A stretch of DNA of 49,105 nucleotides from Herpomyces periplanetae (Eukaryota; Ascomycota; Laboulbeniomycetes; Herpomycetales; Herpomycetaceae): contig WMKJ01000095.1 of NCBI GenBank assembly GCA_009733715.1, forward strand, positions 1-49,105, given 5' to 3'. A program made the translations under genes and the position numbers. The notes under the pieces were generated by a model. That model saw nothing but the letters and a program-made list of their open reading frames with translations, did not search any database and was not told where the DNA came from. Positions 20,716-31,260 of the stretch are shown in pieces; the first letter of the stretch is position 1, and each line of letters begins with the position of its first letter.

Positions 20716-22406
20716 ATTGAATATATGCCAAAGTAGAATGAAGAATTCAAGGGGAAAAAGGACAGGGAAGTATAATTAGAATGAACTCTGGCGTTGGTAA
20801 TTATAGAGGGAAATCGGAATGAAGAAAAAGGCAGAAAGGCGAAGGGTTTGTGAAGGAGTTAGTTCAGGAGCGACCAGCAGACTGCTGAGAGAGGAAGGCA
20901 TTGCCGAACTTCGAGAAGGTGTCACGTGAGCGATGAAAGAAGGAAAAGTGGAGAGGGGATTGGAGGAAGATGAGACGGAGAGTGCGAAATGGGATGAGAC
21001 GATGTTGAGGGGCTCGAAAAGAGAAGGTGAGGAGCGTGATGAGATGAGATGAGAATGCGTTGGGTCGCAACTGCCATACTGCAAAGCGTTTGCCGCAGGT
21101 TTTGTAGAGGTTTAGTTGTACGAGATGAGATTATTGGGCTTTTTAAGGCAAGTGGATGGTGATGGTGAGAATGGATGAGATGAGATAATACAACTTACCG
21201 TACTGTACAGTATTGTGCCATGCCTTGTCTACTCCTAAAATTTATTAGCCTTCCTCCCAATCTATTGTGCCTTACTTCACCACCTTAGCGTTCTATAAAA
21301 CTTCTCTTGGTAGGCTAATACAAAGCAAGGTTTATCATTACATTCTTAAATTCTCATTAATCAAGCAAAAGGGCTGGCCAGGCCAGACTGTTTATCCAAG
21401 CCCGCTACACCATTTATCCCAAGGTTTTCAGTATGTAAAGTGTCTTTCAAATTTCGACTCATATCCAGTCTGATTGCCCTTCTGATACGACTATCCCTTA
21501 ACGTTTCGTAATTCATGTACTGTCTCCCAATCTGAGGCTAAGTTAAATCGCATTAAGTCGAAAATGATACCCCTCCTGCAACCTGACACTTGTTTCGCAT
21601 AATATCCACTTTTACGATCGTCCGCCATATCATCACAACATTCCCTTTTGTTTGTGTGAGCATCTACCAACTTGTACACCATCACGTGCTTTTACCTCCA
21701 CAGGTATAAATGGGAATTGATTGGAAAATGGTGATTAACATGTTCGTATTCATATTCACGAACATCATACGTGTGTTTGTATAAACAGACATAGTCTCTA
21801 TATCTATAATATTTTTTCCTTGTCGCAACACAAATCACCATCCCACCCCCGGCAATTTCACCTTACTCTACCCGTACACATTTTCCATGTGTAAATTTTG
21901 TGGAAAATTCTACATTAAAAATTAATTTCTCAGTGGAATACAGTTTCAATTACGCAAAAATACTTGTAACAGACGGGATAAGCACATTGGGGTTTGACTC
22001 ATACATTAATGTTAAATCAAGCACACATAATTAGGAAATATGTTGAATGCCGGTTCAGTGTGAAGGAATGTTAAATTGTACGCATAACCACGTCAAGAAT
22101 TCGTTAATCTCAGAAGGATGAACTAATTCATTGGAAGAGGAAATCAAGCGGTAGACACAACCCATTTGTTCACCTTGCGAACATGAACGTGCGAATAATG
22201 ATTCGAATGAACGTGATCAACTTGTTGAATACCACGTAATGGCCCCAAATAAGCTGGAAAGTGTATAAGTTGCAATATCTCACCCGACACGTAGTACGTA
22301 CGTGAAAGACCCCACGATCGTGGCGCAACCTAAAGTTAAACTGGACTGACATACGCGGGTATACACAGGAAAACAACTCAGTGTTAAAATGTTAATTATT
22401 CCAAAC

Positions 22407-24126
22407 TTAAAAGTTGAGTTTTTTAGGTTGCTCCCAGGGAAACGACTGGTCAGTGAAATGGCCATTTTTCGCTGTTTGCTTATATATGGGATTTGTTAAG
22501 TTTAAATCTTTCACGATAACGCCCGGCCTTAGGTCAAAATTAGCTCGGATAATATCGACTAATTCTTCCGTGGAATATTTAGATGTTCCATACGTTTCGA
22601 CAAATATCGACAATGGCTCGCTTAATCCTATGGCATAGGAAAGCTGTACTAATGCCCGACGCGCTAGCCCAGAATAAACCAGTGACTTGGCAATCCATCT
22701 ACTCAAGTAGGCAGCCGATCGATCTACTTTAGAGTAGTCTTTTCCCGAAAAGGCCCCTCCTCCATGCGCGCCCCACCCTCCATACGTATCCACGATTATT
22801 TTACGCCCTGTTAATCCTGCATCGCCGTGTGGGCCTCCGATTACAAACCGACCGGAGGGTTGGATCTAAATATTTACAAGAGTTAAGTCAGTAATTCGTA
22901 AACATCAAGCAAACATCATCATTGTTCAATGTGTGAGGCCCTTGGTTCTTTTTCAGTCTGTGTTCATGTCGAATCAGTTCAGTTTAAAAAACTTGTTAAC
23001 GGGCCATTTCATGATGATATAAGCTGAACGTATTCACTGGGTTGCCCTTCCATTACCCTTGAAAGGGGTGATATGATACTCAAAGGGGATTCGTCTACAC
23101 ATGGCATCTGTTAAGCCAACGACATGCGAGAGGAGAAAAAGGGACAAGCGCAAAATCTGAAGAGGGAAAACAAACTATCCAACTTATCCTTACATGATAT
23201 ATAGTTTTATCGTCAATATACTTCGACGGGATAACTTTTTCGACAATTTTGGATCGAATCTCACGGCGTAGTTCTTCTGTTGATACATCTTCACTGTGTT
23301 GAGCGCTGATGACCACTGTGTGTACTCTCAGTGGAACAACGGCACCTCCATCATGCATATATTCAATAGTAACTTGAGTTTTGGTATCAGGGCGTAACCA
23401 AGGAAGAGTACCGCTAACTCGAGCTTCTTTTAAAGCTGAGTTTAACTTATGAGCCAGTTGAATAGTCAAAGGTAAGTATTCCGGCGTTTCGTCTGTTGCA
23501 TAACCGAACATAATTCCTTGATCGCCAGCTCCGAGCTCTTCGAGTGATTTATCATAATGCAAGCCCTGGGCAATGTCTGGAGACTGCTGTTCAATGCCAA
23601 CGAGAACATTACACGTCTTATAGTCAAAACCTTTCTCGGAGCTATCATAACCTATTTCTTTAATTGTTTCACGGACGATTTTTTGAACGTCAAGATTGGC
23701 CTTCGTTGTTATCTCCCCGAAAACCATGATCATCCCCGTTTTCGCGGCAGTTTCACAAGCCACCTTTGAGTAGGGATCGATCGTCAGGCAAGCATCTAGA
23801 ATGGCATCTGAAATTTGGTCGCTATTTTACTAAGAAAAGTAATTAGACGATAGACAAGCTTTGTCGAAATCATGAGTCTAATAATGACAAAAACTGGCCG
23901 GATAAACTAGCATGTTAAATTGTCGTGTGAAGTGGGCCAACAAGAGAATGCATAAGTCAAGCAATCGTATAGTTATAAGGAACTGATATATGGTAATAGT
24001 GAAAATAACAGTTTAAATGAAGAGGGAAGTAAAGGGTAATGTCAAAGTTACCTACCATATTTTATCCGGATGACCTTCGCCAACGGATTCTGAAGTAAAA
24101 AGAAAATTTCCTTCTTTTCCAGGCAT
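22407..24126 (-). CDS. SAM2: S-adenosylmethionine synthetase
   Basis: This enzyme makes S-adenosylmethionine from methionine and ATP in the cytosol, supplying nearly all cellular methylation and polyamine synthesis. Three exons (24126-24056, 23821-23194 and 22865-22407) give 385 residues, the normal length. The start is fixed by [20 protein letters not shown]. Other signatures are [15 protein letters not shown] in the active site, [19 protein letters not shown], and the glycine-rich phosphate loop GGGAFSGKD, all intact. The first intron (234 nt) interrupts the codon of DKIC; the second (328 nt) follows TIYH. The first exon covers only the N-terminal 24 residues. The upstream region carries AGGGG/CCCCT boxes and one TGAGTCA site. 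The symbol is by family only; one-copy fungi usually have a single SAM gene. Confidence 0.97.
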
Positions 24127-25341
24127 AATTGCTAAGATGCGGTGCAGTGTTAAAATATGTCATTGATTGAAGAAGAGTACAGTATACGTAGATTGAGAAA
24201 ATGAAAATGAAAAGAATTGAGAAATGTGAAATTCCCTCATAAATTCGAACGAATAATCACTAACCCGTGTTAAATAGAATAAATTACGCACCAAGAAGGT
24301 AACGAGAATAAATCACGTTAAGTTAGCAGTTAAACAAAATTCCAGAAATTTAGATGATTGTAAGATTGGGAAAAATGTAAACTAATTCTCCAAAATCAAG
24401 ATACAACTAGTAAAAAAATACGAGGAAATAAATATTTGAACAAATCTTAAAGTTGATATTATCACGATAAAATGTGAAAATCGAGAAATCGTCCTCAAAT
24501 ATACGCAAAGCTGTGATAATTGGATTAAACTGATAAATGGTAATGAATTAAAAAGAATAAAAGAAGAAGATATTGAAGAATTGTCAAGAAAATGCCGAAA
24601 ACGAGTGTGCATTTACTTGGGAAAACCTATCGCATACAAGCGAGCCAATTTACCCAATTGAGGGGCACATGACCTCATCCCGAACGCCCCATCAAGGAAT
24701 ATCGCGCCATCTGACATCATGAGTCACCTGATCTCCCATTGCTCCCAGCCTTTGCGCCCAACAATCCCCTTTCAGCTTAGTCATTTCAATGTGGCGCAGG
24801 TCGGAAATGGAGGGGTCGGGGGCGGAGGTGGAAGAATCAACTTGGAGGGGAATTGAACACTCTGGATAGAAACGACAGGTGGAAACGATGGGTAGGAGGG
24901 ATAAGTTTGAACGCGTGGATAGTGATAACATCAGTAATTTTTATCTAGTTTGTATGAAGATTGAAATTATCTACATTACAGCTAATTATTCTCCGCCGAA
25001 TTTTTTTCACACCGCGATTTTCACTCGACTCCTGAGTAACTGTAACCGTATTCGTACAATTTCGCCTCTTTCTTATATATCTCTTTGTAATTTTTGGATG
25101 TCACGATTACACTAAATTACAGAATCTTTTGCTATAGTAGGATATTTCATTCCTACCTCTACTTTACTAACCAAAGTTTAACCGTGAAAAGTTGAATTTA
25201 CATGCACTGGCCCATGTGTCATCCCAGACTAATTCCCACTCAGTATTGGCGATTATAGTTGTACACATGTTTCATTCGCGTTCAGACTTATCAAAAGCAT
25301 TGTTTAAGTATTAACGAACTTTATTACAAAAAAATGCAACG
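24127..25341. other. Divergent SAM synthetase / EXO5 promoter region
   Basis: A 1.2 kb head-to-head spacer. The AT-rich part at 24130-24600 flanks the SAM synthetase leader. The GC-richer part at 24600-24860 holds the stress-type and Gcn4-type boxes listed separately. I saw no coding exon that I could support. Confidence 0.55.
24661..24850. promoter_or_regulatory. Cluster of STRE-like boxes and one Gcn4-like site
   Basis: AGGGG or CCCCT (stress response element core) occurs at 24661-24665, 24766-24770, 24811-24815 and 24846-24850. TGAGTCA, the Gcn4/AP-1 consensus, lies at 24720-24726. The cluster is 530-725 bp upstream of SAM synthetase and 490-680 bp upstream of EXO5. Methionine and SAM genes are commonly amino-acid controlled in fungi, so a role is plausible, but these cores are short and could be chance. 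Confidence 0.35.
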
Positions 25342-26975
25342 ATGAAAACTTCGCAAAGTGGACCATCCAAGTCTGACAGCAGCCAATGTATAGATACTGA
25401 ACGTATCTTCGTGCCTGAGAGTGACTACGGGCTAGACTGGGAAACAGAAGTGGAAGCTGAAGTAGATGAAATTCTATGTCAGTTGGATCAATCATCTCAA
25501 CTAACAAACAAGCCAGTTGTGGTCTCCGGAACCTGCAATAAATGTGAACACACTCCAAACAACGCGCTGGTCAACCTAACTTGTGAAAAGGCGTCTTCAG
25601 CAGTTAAAAAAACTACGCCGTCCCTCTTAACTCATGTCAATAACACCAAAGCGTGTTGCACGTCAATACCTCGAAAAACGATTCATCAAGGTAAATGAAG
25701 TCTGAGCTGCGGACAAAACGTAGACAATGGAATGAGTTTTCTAGGCTAATTCATGCGAAGCGATCAGAGGTACTAACTACTCCCGAGGCAAAATGGAATG
25801 CAAAACGAACAGACTTATCGCGCCAAGTCACACACGATTTGCCATTAAAGCATTCTACCCTTCAAGATTCACCGCTTCAACGATTTCGGTCTGTAAATCA
25901 GAAAGCCTTATCAGTTACCGACCTAGTGTCACCATCATGGTGCGAATTGCAGTACTTTTTTTCTTTATCCAAGTATGGAAAAATTAAACAGACCAAAGCA
26001 ATGCAGCGAGGAACAGTGTCTCATAAGGAATTGGAAGAGGAAATATTTGAGACAGTTTCCATTACGGTCAAAACCAGAGAGGAAGAGTGGGCATTACTAC
26101 TGTGGAACGTAGTTCAAGGTTTGCGAACGTTACGAGAAACGGGCCTTACGAGAGAGTTATGGGTCTGGGGCGTTATTGGAGACCAAGTAGTCAATGGAGT
26201 AATCGACGAACTGTTCAAGCCGTCGAATTCAAATGATTCTCAGAATGAGCCCATTTTCTGTCAAACTATCAAACATAATACAAAATGCGGCGTCAACGAC
26301 TCCGAAAGTTATAATACGGTTCAATCCGATGAAATATTTATCAAAGACGTCAAAACAAGAGTTCGTGATACCATTCCTTCTGAAGTAAGCGCCAGGGCAA
26401 CTAAATTCCAGCTCATGCTCTATCGTAAACTTTTGCAAGACTTGAAGCGGAACTACGTTGACTCGAATGTACTCTTCCAAAGATTCCGCTTGAGTGCAAG
26501 GAAAGAATTTTCTTCTCAATTTATCCAGCAGCTTAACCTTCACCATCTTCCCCAAGAATCTCTCGATAAATCAGACGATGATTGGTCGGAAGAAGAACCA
26601 TGGTATTTACCTAGTAAAAAGCAATCGTTCCAAAACCAGATAAGCCAGATAAATTGTCTTGAAAATTTATGGAAATATATGATTTATGAATTTCAGAAAA
26701 CATTTTCGCACAACATCACCATAAGTGATAAGTTGTACGTCGAATATAAAAGTCAATCCACTGGTGCAATCATTGGTATACGAGAATATGTATACGATGA
26801 GAAAGAATTGTACCTCTACTTAAACGATGTGTTAAGTTGGTGGAAAGGATATCGAGAGGCAAAAGGCGTAGACATAGAAGAGGCATTTAAATGTGAAATA
26901 TGCGAGTTCGCCGACGAATGTGAATGGAGAAGATCTCGAGCTACCAGTCTCGCCGCCAAAAATCACCAAGCCTAA
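25342..26975 (+). CDS. EXO5: Exonuclease V (Exo5/Dem1), Fe-S single-strand DNase
   Basis: Exo5 is a PD-(D/E)XK single-strand DNA exonuclease with a 4Fe-4S cluster. It is needed for mitochondrial DNA upkeep in budding yeast and for interstrand crosslink repair in human and fission yeast. Exon 2 shows the family signatures in order: VSPSWCELQYFFSL with the first cluster cysteine, RGTVSHKELEEE, the metal-binding Asp in GVIDELF, the catalytic D-x-K in FIKDVKTR, and the C-terminal cysteine trio CEICEFADEC. I join 25342-25690 to 25768-26975 through a 77-nt intron (GTAAAT...GATCAG, branch CTAAT), giving 518 residues. The more obvious acceptor TTTCTAG at 25744 breaks the frame. The N-terminal exon is acidic (PESDYGLDWETEVEAEVDE), unlike a mitochondrial presequence. 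It converges with its neighbour, only 54 bp between stop codons. Confidence 0.88.
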
Positions 26976-27029
26976 ATTGTGTGTGCAACAAAGTATACCC
27001 GAAATGACAGTCTACATCCATGCGATACA

Positions 27030-30000
27030 CTAGGATATTCGTTGAAAAAGATTGGCCGTTAAAATATTTCGACGGGTTGCCCGCCGGAGAAAGCGTAACT
27101 GAGCTTGATTTATATTAAAATTCCCCGACTTTTGTTCAGATGATTTGGAATATAATTGGTAATTTGCAAGCCAATCGACAAATTCAAGGCGAATTTCAGC
27201 TGTGGGAAGTGCGTTAAATATCATAGCGATTAAATTCCGATCAATCTCATGTCCAAACTTCATGTATAAAGTCGATAATATATTTGTCACCTCTGATAAC
27301 GCATGGTTCGTCGCTAGAACCGATAGGTATTCATCTACGACGTACCTGGGAATGGACACGTTAAGATCAGTTAATGTGTGCCATGTATCTCGTGCAATGT
27401 CAAGCGGAGATGAAATAGTAGACGGGCGAAATGAATCCACCTTCGACACATTACAGTCTATAGCCGGATCAAGTTGCGATAGCAATACACACGCTTCTAA
27501 AATTAAGCGTATACTGGTGAAGTCCGGGCCTTCATATATAAACGGAGAATCAGTACTTGTTAAGAGTACCTTATACCAAAGTTCAATTGTAGTCAAGGGC
27601 TGTGAGCACTGATTATAAGCATGCATTAGAGAATTTATCAGGCTAGTAGGAAGTGCTAATGAACTTGTCTTTCCGTTATCACCAAACAAGTTAAGGTCTA
27701 CCTTCAATAGATTATGCACGAGCGTTAGCGCATCCAAGTTCCGAGCGTGTGCAATTCCTTCTATTATATCGGTATACATTGACGTGGATGATAATTCGGC
27801 TTCGGAATTCTGAATTACAGATTTCTTAGTCGTGAGAGACTCGTAAAATGGATTATAATTTGCGCAGTTTTCTCGGTAGTATTTGAACACTTGTACAGCC
27901 AGATCAACTTGTCCATGGAGTAGGAAATTATTGATAAACGATTTAAACGCCATTGTGCGAAAAGACCGACTTAAATCCGTTGCCAGAAATATGTGCCGGT
28001 CCCGAAAAAATTCAAATAAATCCCATAAAGGCTGAGAATTCTCCATTTCATTGGTATGTGAAAGCCCATCACGAGGTACGCTTATGATAATTTCACGTCG
28101 TTCGCTGCAAGATAACGCGTAAATGTAGCTTTGGAGAAGATCGTGAAGATCATCTGTGTCGCCACGTGTTATGTGAAGATATACCAAAGCTTTAACTGTG
28201 TCTGATTGTAATGAGAATGGTACGGCTTTCAAATCGTTTAGTATTAGTAGAATTATTGAATATACTTCGTCCTTTTTGTTTAGTAGAATTGTTGATGTTG
28301 TCACGACATCACCATAACTATTATTATCCGACTCTGCTGTATCGTATACTGTACATAGATTTACGATAAGTCGATTCAAAATTGGCTTTTCCGTGGTAAT
28401 TTCGCGATTGTATTGCGCCAGCTTCAAGTACATGTCAACAACTCCAACGAGGTTCCCCATAGTCATACGATTATTCATAAGAATTAACCATGTTCTGTAG
28501 GGAAATTTATCATTACGCTTGCAATCATCGTTTCGTTCCTGGATAGACCAAACGTACAGACGTTCCATAAACCGGCGTACAGCATTATTGTTGTGTACGT
28601 TTTGTGCTAAATTATCCAGAATTTTCATTAATACCGTCAAGCTACTAGTTGATGGGTCGAGCGTATCTAAAAGTTGGCCTAACCTATCACCTTCAAGCCA
28701 ATCACCTAGTACGCGGGCTAGCGCAAGCGGACTAATAGTACGATGCGATTGATTAACACATAATTTTGAAAATATTTGTCGTACGAAGAGTGTGTCGGAT
28801 ATCTCTGTGGTAATTGGCCCAGATTTGGCTTCGTCTTTACATATGAAATGTATGTCATTGGCTGCCTCAACATTCCCATACGCTAGGCTTTGTTGAATCA
28901 ATTCGGCTTTAATTGAGGCCAAAGTCACCGTATCAAGAAAATCCGGTGATGAGCTTAACCAGTGGGACAATCGGGTCCAGCATTTATTAACCTGCCCATG
29001 TTGGCTAAAGTATTGCATTAATACACGACAAATACGATTTTGGGATGATTTTGTTAACAGTAGTTTACCGTTAGGTGAATCACTAATTTGTATCGCAGTA
29101 GGAAATGATTTTAACATTTCTTCAAGGCAATTGTCCTTCCTTTCGCAACAATAACCTGAGATAAGGAGTTCTGTAAGTGCTAAAAGCTCATTTGTCGAGA
29201 ACAGCTTACTTTCGTTGAATTGAACAATCTTTTCCCACGCTGCTTGAGATGCGCCTGAATGTGTCAATGTTCGAATTAAACATTCAGCAGCCGCGAATAA
29301 ATCTGCGTTACTTAGCCCTGAATATGCTACACCTAACCCCTTGGTTTCATGAGTCGCTGATTGGGATGGCGAGATGGTCAGATCATCATACAGCTTTGTG
29401 GCAAATGCAACATGCAACAAACCAGACCCGTTGGGCCGCCTTGCCAAAACACTGAGAGCGTTTAACGCGTCAATAGGTTTAATCCCAAGCTTCCGTGCAT
29501 CTGATTCGTCCGATTGGCTGGAATTAATAATGTTGTATGTTTGCATGGCAAGTAGAACTCGATATTCTTCTAAAGGAACACACGATAATGCCGTACTTAG
29601 GTACGCGCGAAAAAAATTGTTAAAGGCATATACTAATTGACTTAATCCTGGCAATCGAGATTTCAAAGAAATTTTTCGATCCAATTCAAGCATTTTGGGA
29701 AACCCACGCCCGATTGACGAAACGAAGCCTGTATCGACTGCTGCATCTTCACTGTTTGAACTAGCGGCGCGCCAGCTATGCCGAGTGGTAGTGCTGAACT
29801 GGCCTCGGCATTGGAACCATGGCAGATGATGTGCCAGCCAATATTTTTGAGGTATCAAACAATGAACTTCCGTGTGAATTTTCAAGCGAACACAACAACC
29901 AACTAACACGCTTTGACAATGATTCACTAAATCTCGATATTGAACAATTTTTTGTGAATTGCCGTACGAGAAACCTAACCGCCGATTTATGGATTTGTGT

Positions 30001-30059
30001 GCTGTATTAACTGATCTCCATTGTCCTGACTTGATCACTTGCAACTTAATAGACCACAT
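27030..30059 (-). CDS. Large helical-repeat (PPR-like) protein, probably mitochondrial
   Basis: A 1009-residue intronless frame that I do not recognise by name. The first ATG (30059) starts a basic, Arg/Ser-containing stretch (MWSIKLQVIKSGQW...RRLGFSYG) compatible with a mitochondrial presequence. The frame continues open upstream to 30185 but without an ATG. The body is helical throughout, with repeated 30-40-residue units (for example PTSLINSLMHAYNQCSQPL and RYVVDEYLSVLATN) that recall PPR proteins such as the fungal Pet309/Cya5 type, which bind organellar RNA. I see no catalytic motif. It is divergently arranged with bS18m (226 bp between starts) and converges with EXO5. That it is a mitochondrial RNA or translation factor is inference from the repeats, the presequence and the neighbours. 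Confidence 0.6.
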   Translation of the reverse strand: MWSIKLQVIKSGQWRSVNTAHKSINRRLGFSYGNSQKIVQYRDLVNHCQSVLVGCCVRLKIHTEVHCLIPQKYWLAHHLPWFQCRGQFSTTTRHSWRAASSNSEDAAVDTGFVSSIGRGFPKMLELDRKISLKSRLPGLSQLVYAFNNFFRAYLSTALSCVPLEEYRVLLAMQTYNIINSSQSDESDARKLGIKPIDALNALSVLARRPNGSGLLHVAFATKLYDDLTISPSQSATHETKGLGVAYSGLSNADLFAAAECLIRTLTHSGASQAAWEKIVQFNESKLFSTNELLALTELLISGYCCERKDNCLEEMLKSFPTAIQISDSPNGKLLLTKSSQNRICRVLMQYFSQHGQVNKCWTRLSHWLSSSPDFLDTVTLASIKAELIQQSLAYGNVEAANDIHFICKDEAKSGPITTEISDTLFVRQIFSKLCVNQSHRTISPLALARVLGDWLEGDRLGQLLDTLDPSTSSLTVLMKILDNLAQNVHNNNAVRRFMERLYVWSIQERNDDCKRNDKFPYRTWLILMNNRMTMGNLVGVVDMYLKLAQYNREITTEKPILNRLIVNLCTVYDTAESDNNSYGDVVTTSTILLNKKDEVYSIILLILNDLKAVPFSLQSDTVKALVYLHITRGDTDDLHDLLQSYIYALSCSERREIIISVPRDGLSHTNEMENSQPLWDLFEFFRDRHIFLATDLSRSFRTMAFKSFINNFLLHGQVDLAVQVFKYYRENCANYNPFYESLTTKKSVIQNSEAELSSTSMYTDIIEGIAHARNLDALTLVHNLLKVDLNLFGDNGKTSSLALPTSLINSLMHAYNQCSQPLTTIELWYKVLLTSTDSPFIYEGPDFTSIRLILEACVLLSQLDPAIDCNVSKVDSFRPSTISSPLDIARDTWHTLTDLNVSIPRYVVDEYLSVLATNHALSEVTNILSTLYMKFGHEIDRNLIAMIFNALPTAEIRLEFVDWLANYQLYSKSSEQKSGNFNINQAQLRFLRRATRRNILTANLFQRIS

Positions 30060-30218
30060 GATAAAGTTATACACATCACTAACTCGAACCTTTCCATTCT
30101 TTGTGGAAATTGTAGAGTAACAATTAATCTTCCCTAGCGGGAAATTTCTCGCGTTGTGCTGAAATAATAATTCGGTTGGGAACACGTGCCAACAACAATT
30201 TTATTATATAATCTGAGC

Positions 30219-30226
30219 CATGTGAC
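30219..30226 (-). promoter_or_regulatory. E-box of Cbf1 type (GTCACATG) in a bidirectional promoter
   Basis: CATGTGAC on + reads GTCACATG on the other strand. It lies between the start codons of the PPR-like gene and bS18m, about 60 bp before the bS18m ATG. It matches RTCACRTG. A shared regulatory role is inferred. Confidence 0.4.
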
Positions 30227-30285
30227 AGGTTCCTACTCAATCAACATCGTGAAGAATTGAACAATTATTCGGATTAGGGAAAACT

Positions 30286-31069
30286 ATGAATTTGTTTAAC
30301 GGGTTGGTTTTTCGATTTGTTCGACCGAGAATATGTGAATTTATTTGTTTTAATAAAGTTATCAAAAAGAGCACAGTTTCACAACAGATTGGAGAATTCA
30401 AATCTTTACCATGTGTGGAGAAAAGTTTTGCGACAATTTCGCGATATGATTCTGCTACAGCCGGGTCCACGGAGGAAAATTTAACCTCATCGAAAAATAA
30501 ATTTCACAGCACTAAATTAGATGGGGCTTCTCCTTCAGATAAGCTGGAATATGCGCGTAAAACGGTACGAAACGCAGGCGCTTCGCAAGATAGCAACTCA
30601 GAATATGCACAACGCAGATTTGCACTGGAGTCCCGCTTAAAAAGGCCGTGGACGGCAGGCGACGTTTATACACCACACGATTTGCTGCCTAGCGAAATGA
30701 ATAAATGGCGGACACCACGACGCATGGATTCTTCCCCCCACATTGCAACGAATTTTTACGGTAAATCCAACTTTGACGTGTTTGATGTTCTGAATATTAA
30801 CCCATTGCATGAGTATAAGGTGAGTTTGTCATGTATATATACTTTCTACTAATGTTTTATGCTAATAACTTGGGGATGAGAAGAATTTTGCTCTACTTTC
30901 GGAATTCGTTACCGAAACGGGGCGCATCAAACCAGCATACCAAACAGGCTTGCGTAGGCGCAATCAGCGTCGCGTCGCAAAGGCCATACGCCGTGCCATT
31001 GCACTTGGACTTATTCCCAGCGTGTATAAGCATCCCAAATTACTTTCTACAGACCCTAATTGGCGATGA
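30286..31069 (+). CDS. RSM18: Mitochondrial small-subunit ribosomal protein bS18m
   Basis: bS18m is a small protein of the mitochondrial ribosome small subunit. Exon 1 (30286-30819) encodes a long basic N-terminal extension starting MNLFNGLVFRFVRPR, typical of a mitochondrial presequence. Exon 2 (30884-31069) encodes the conserved S18 core: NFALLSEFVTETGRIKPA, QTGL, and NQRRVAKAIRRAIALGLIP. Together they give 239 residues, longer than the bacterial protein (about 75) because of the fungal N-terminal extension. The 64-nt intron has donor GTGAGT and a TACTAAT branch sequence at about 30847. The acceptor could be at 30880 (adding one Lys) or 30883; I use 30883 because family members read YKNF. 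It converges with the complex I gene (191 bp apart). Confidence 0.9.
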
Positions 31070-31260
31070 ATAGTAATTAGTGTACTTTATTGGCAGTTAG
31101 TGAATGGCGTTAACAGTTTCATGATGAATTTTGGCGTGCCAAAAGGAGTCTTATGTCGTACATGTACTAGTGAACAGTGGCAGTGTATTAACCTTATGAA
31201 CTTGGTTGTTTATGCGCGCGGTAACATATATCAATGAAAGATTTATACAACGAATAAATT

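Larger units (their letters stand above)
20380..22406. other. RasGAP upstream region and SAM synthetase 3' flank
   Basis: About 2 kb without a recognisable gene. Bases 20400-21180 are strongly G/A-rich on + (that is, CT-rich on the RasGAP strand) and contain the microsatellites listed separately. From about 21210 the + strand becomes C/T-rich. The switch sits at a 12-bp palindrome, TACTGTACAGTA (21201-21212). E-boxes GTCACGTG (20921-20928) and ATCACGTG (21681-21688) are present. Confidence 0.5.

Noticed and set aside
20438-20750. Open frames of 97 and 70 residues rich in Tyr/Ile/His/Pro
   Set aside because: They are translations of the TA/TG and GGAT microsatellites.
30060-30185. N-terminal extension of the PPR-like gene up to 30185
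   Set aside because: This part has no ATG; it starts at GTG and contains a TTTCAG-like sequence, so the ATG at 30059 is preferred.
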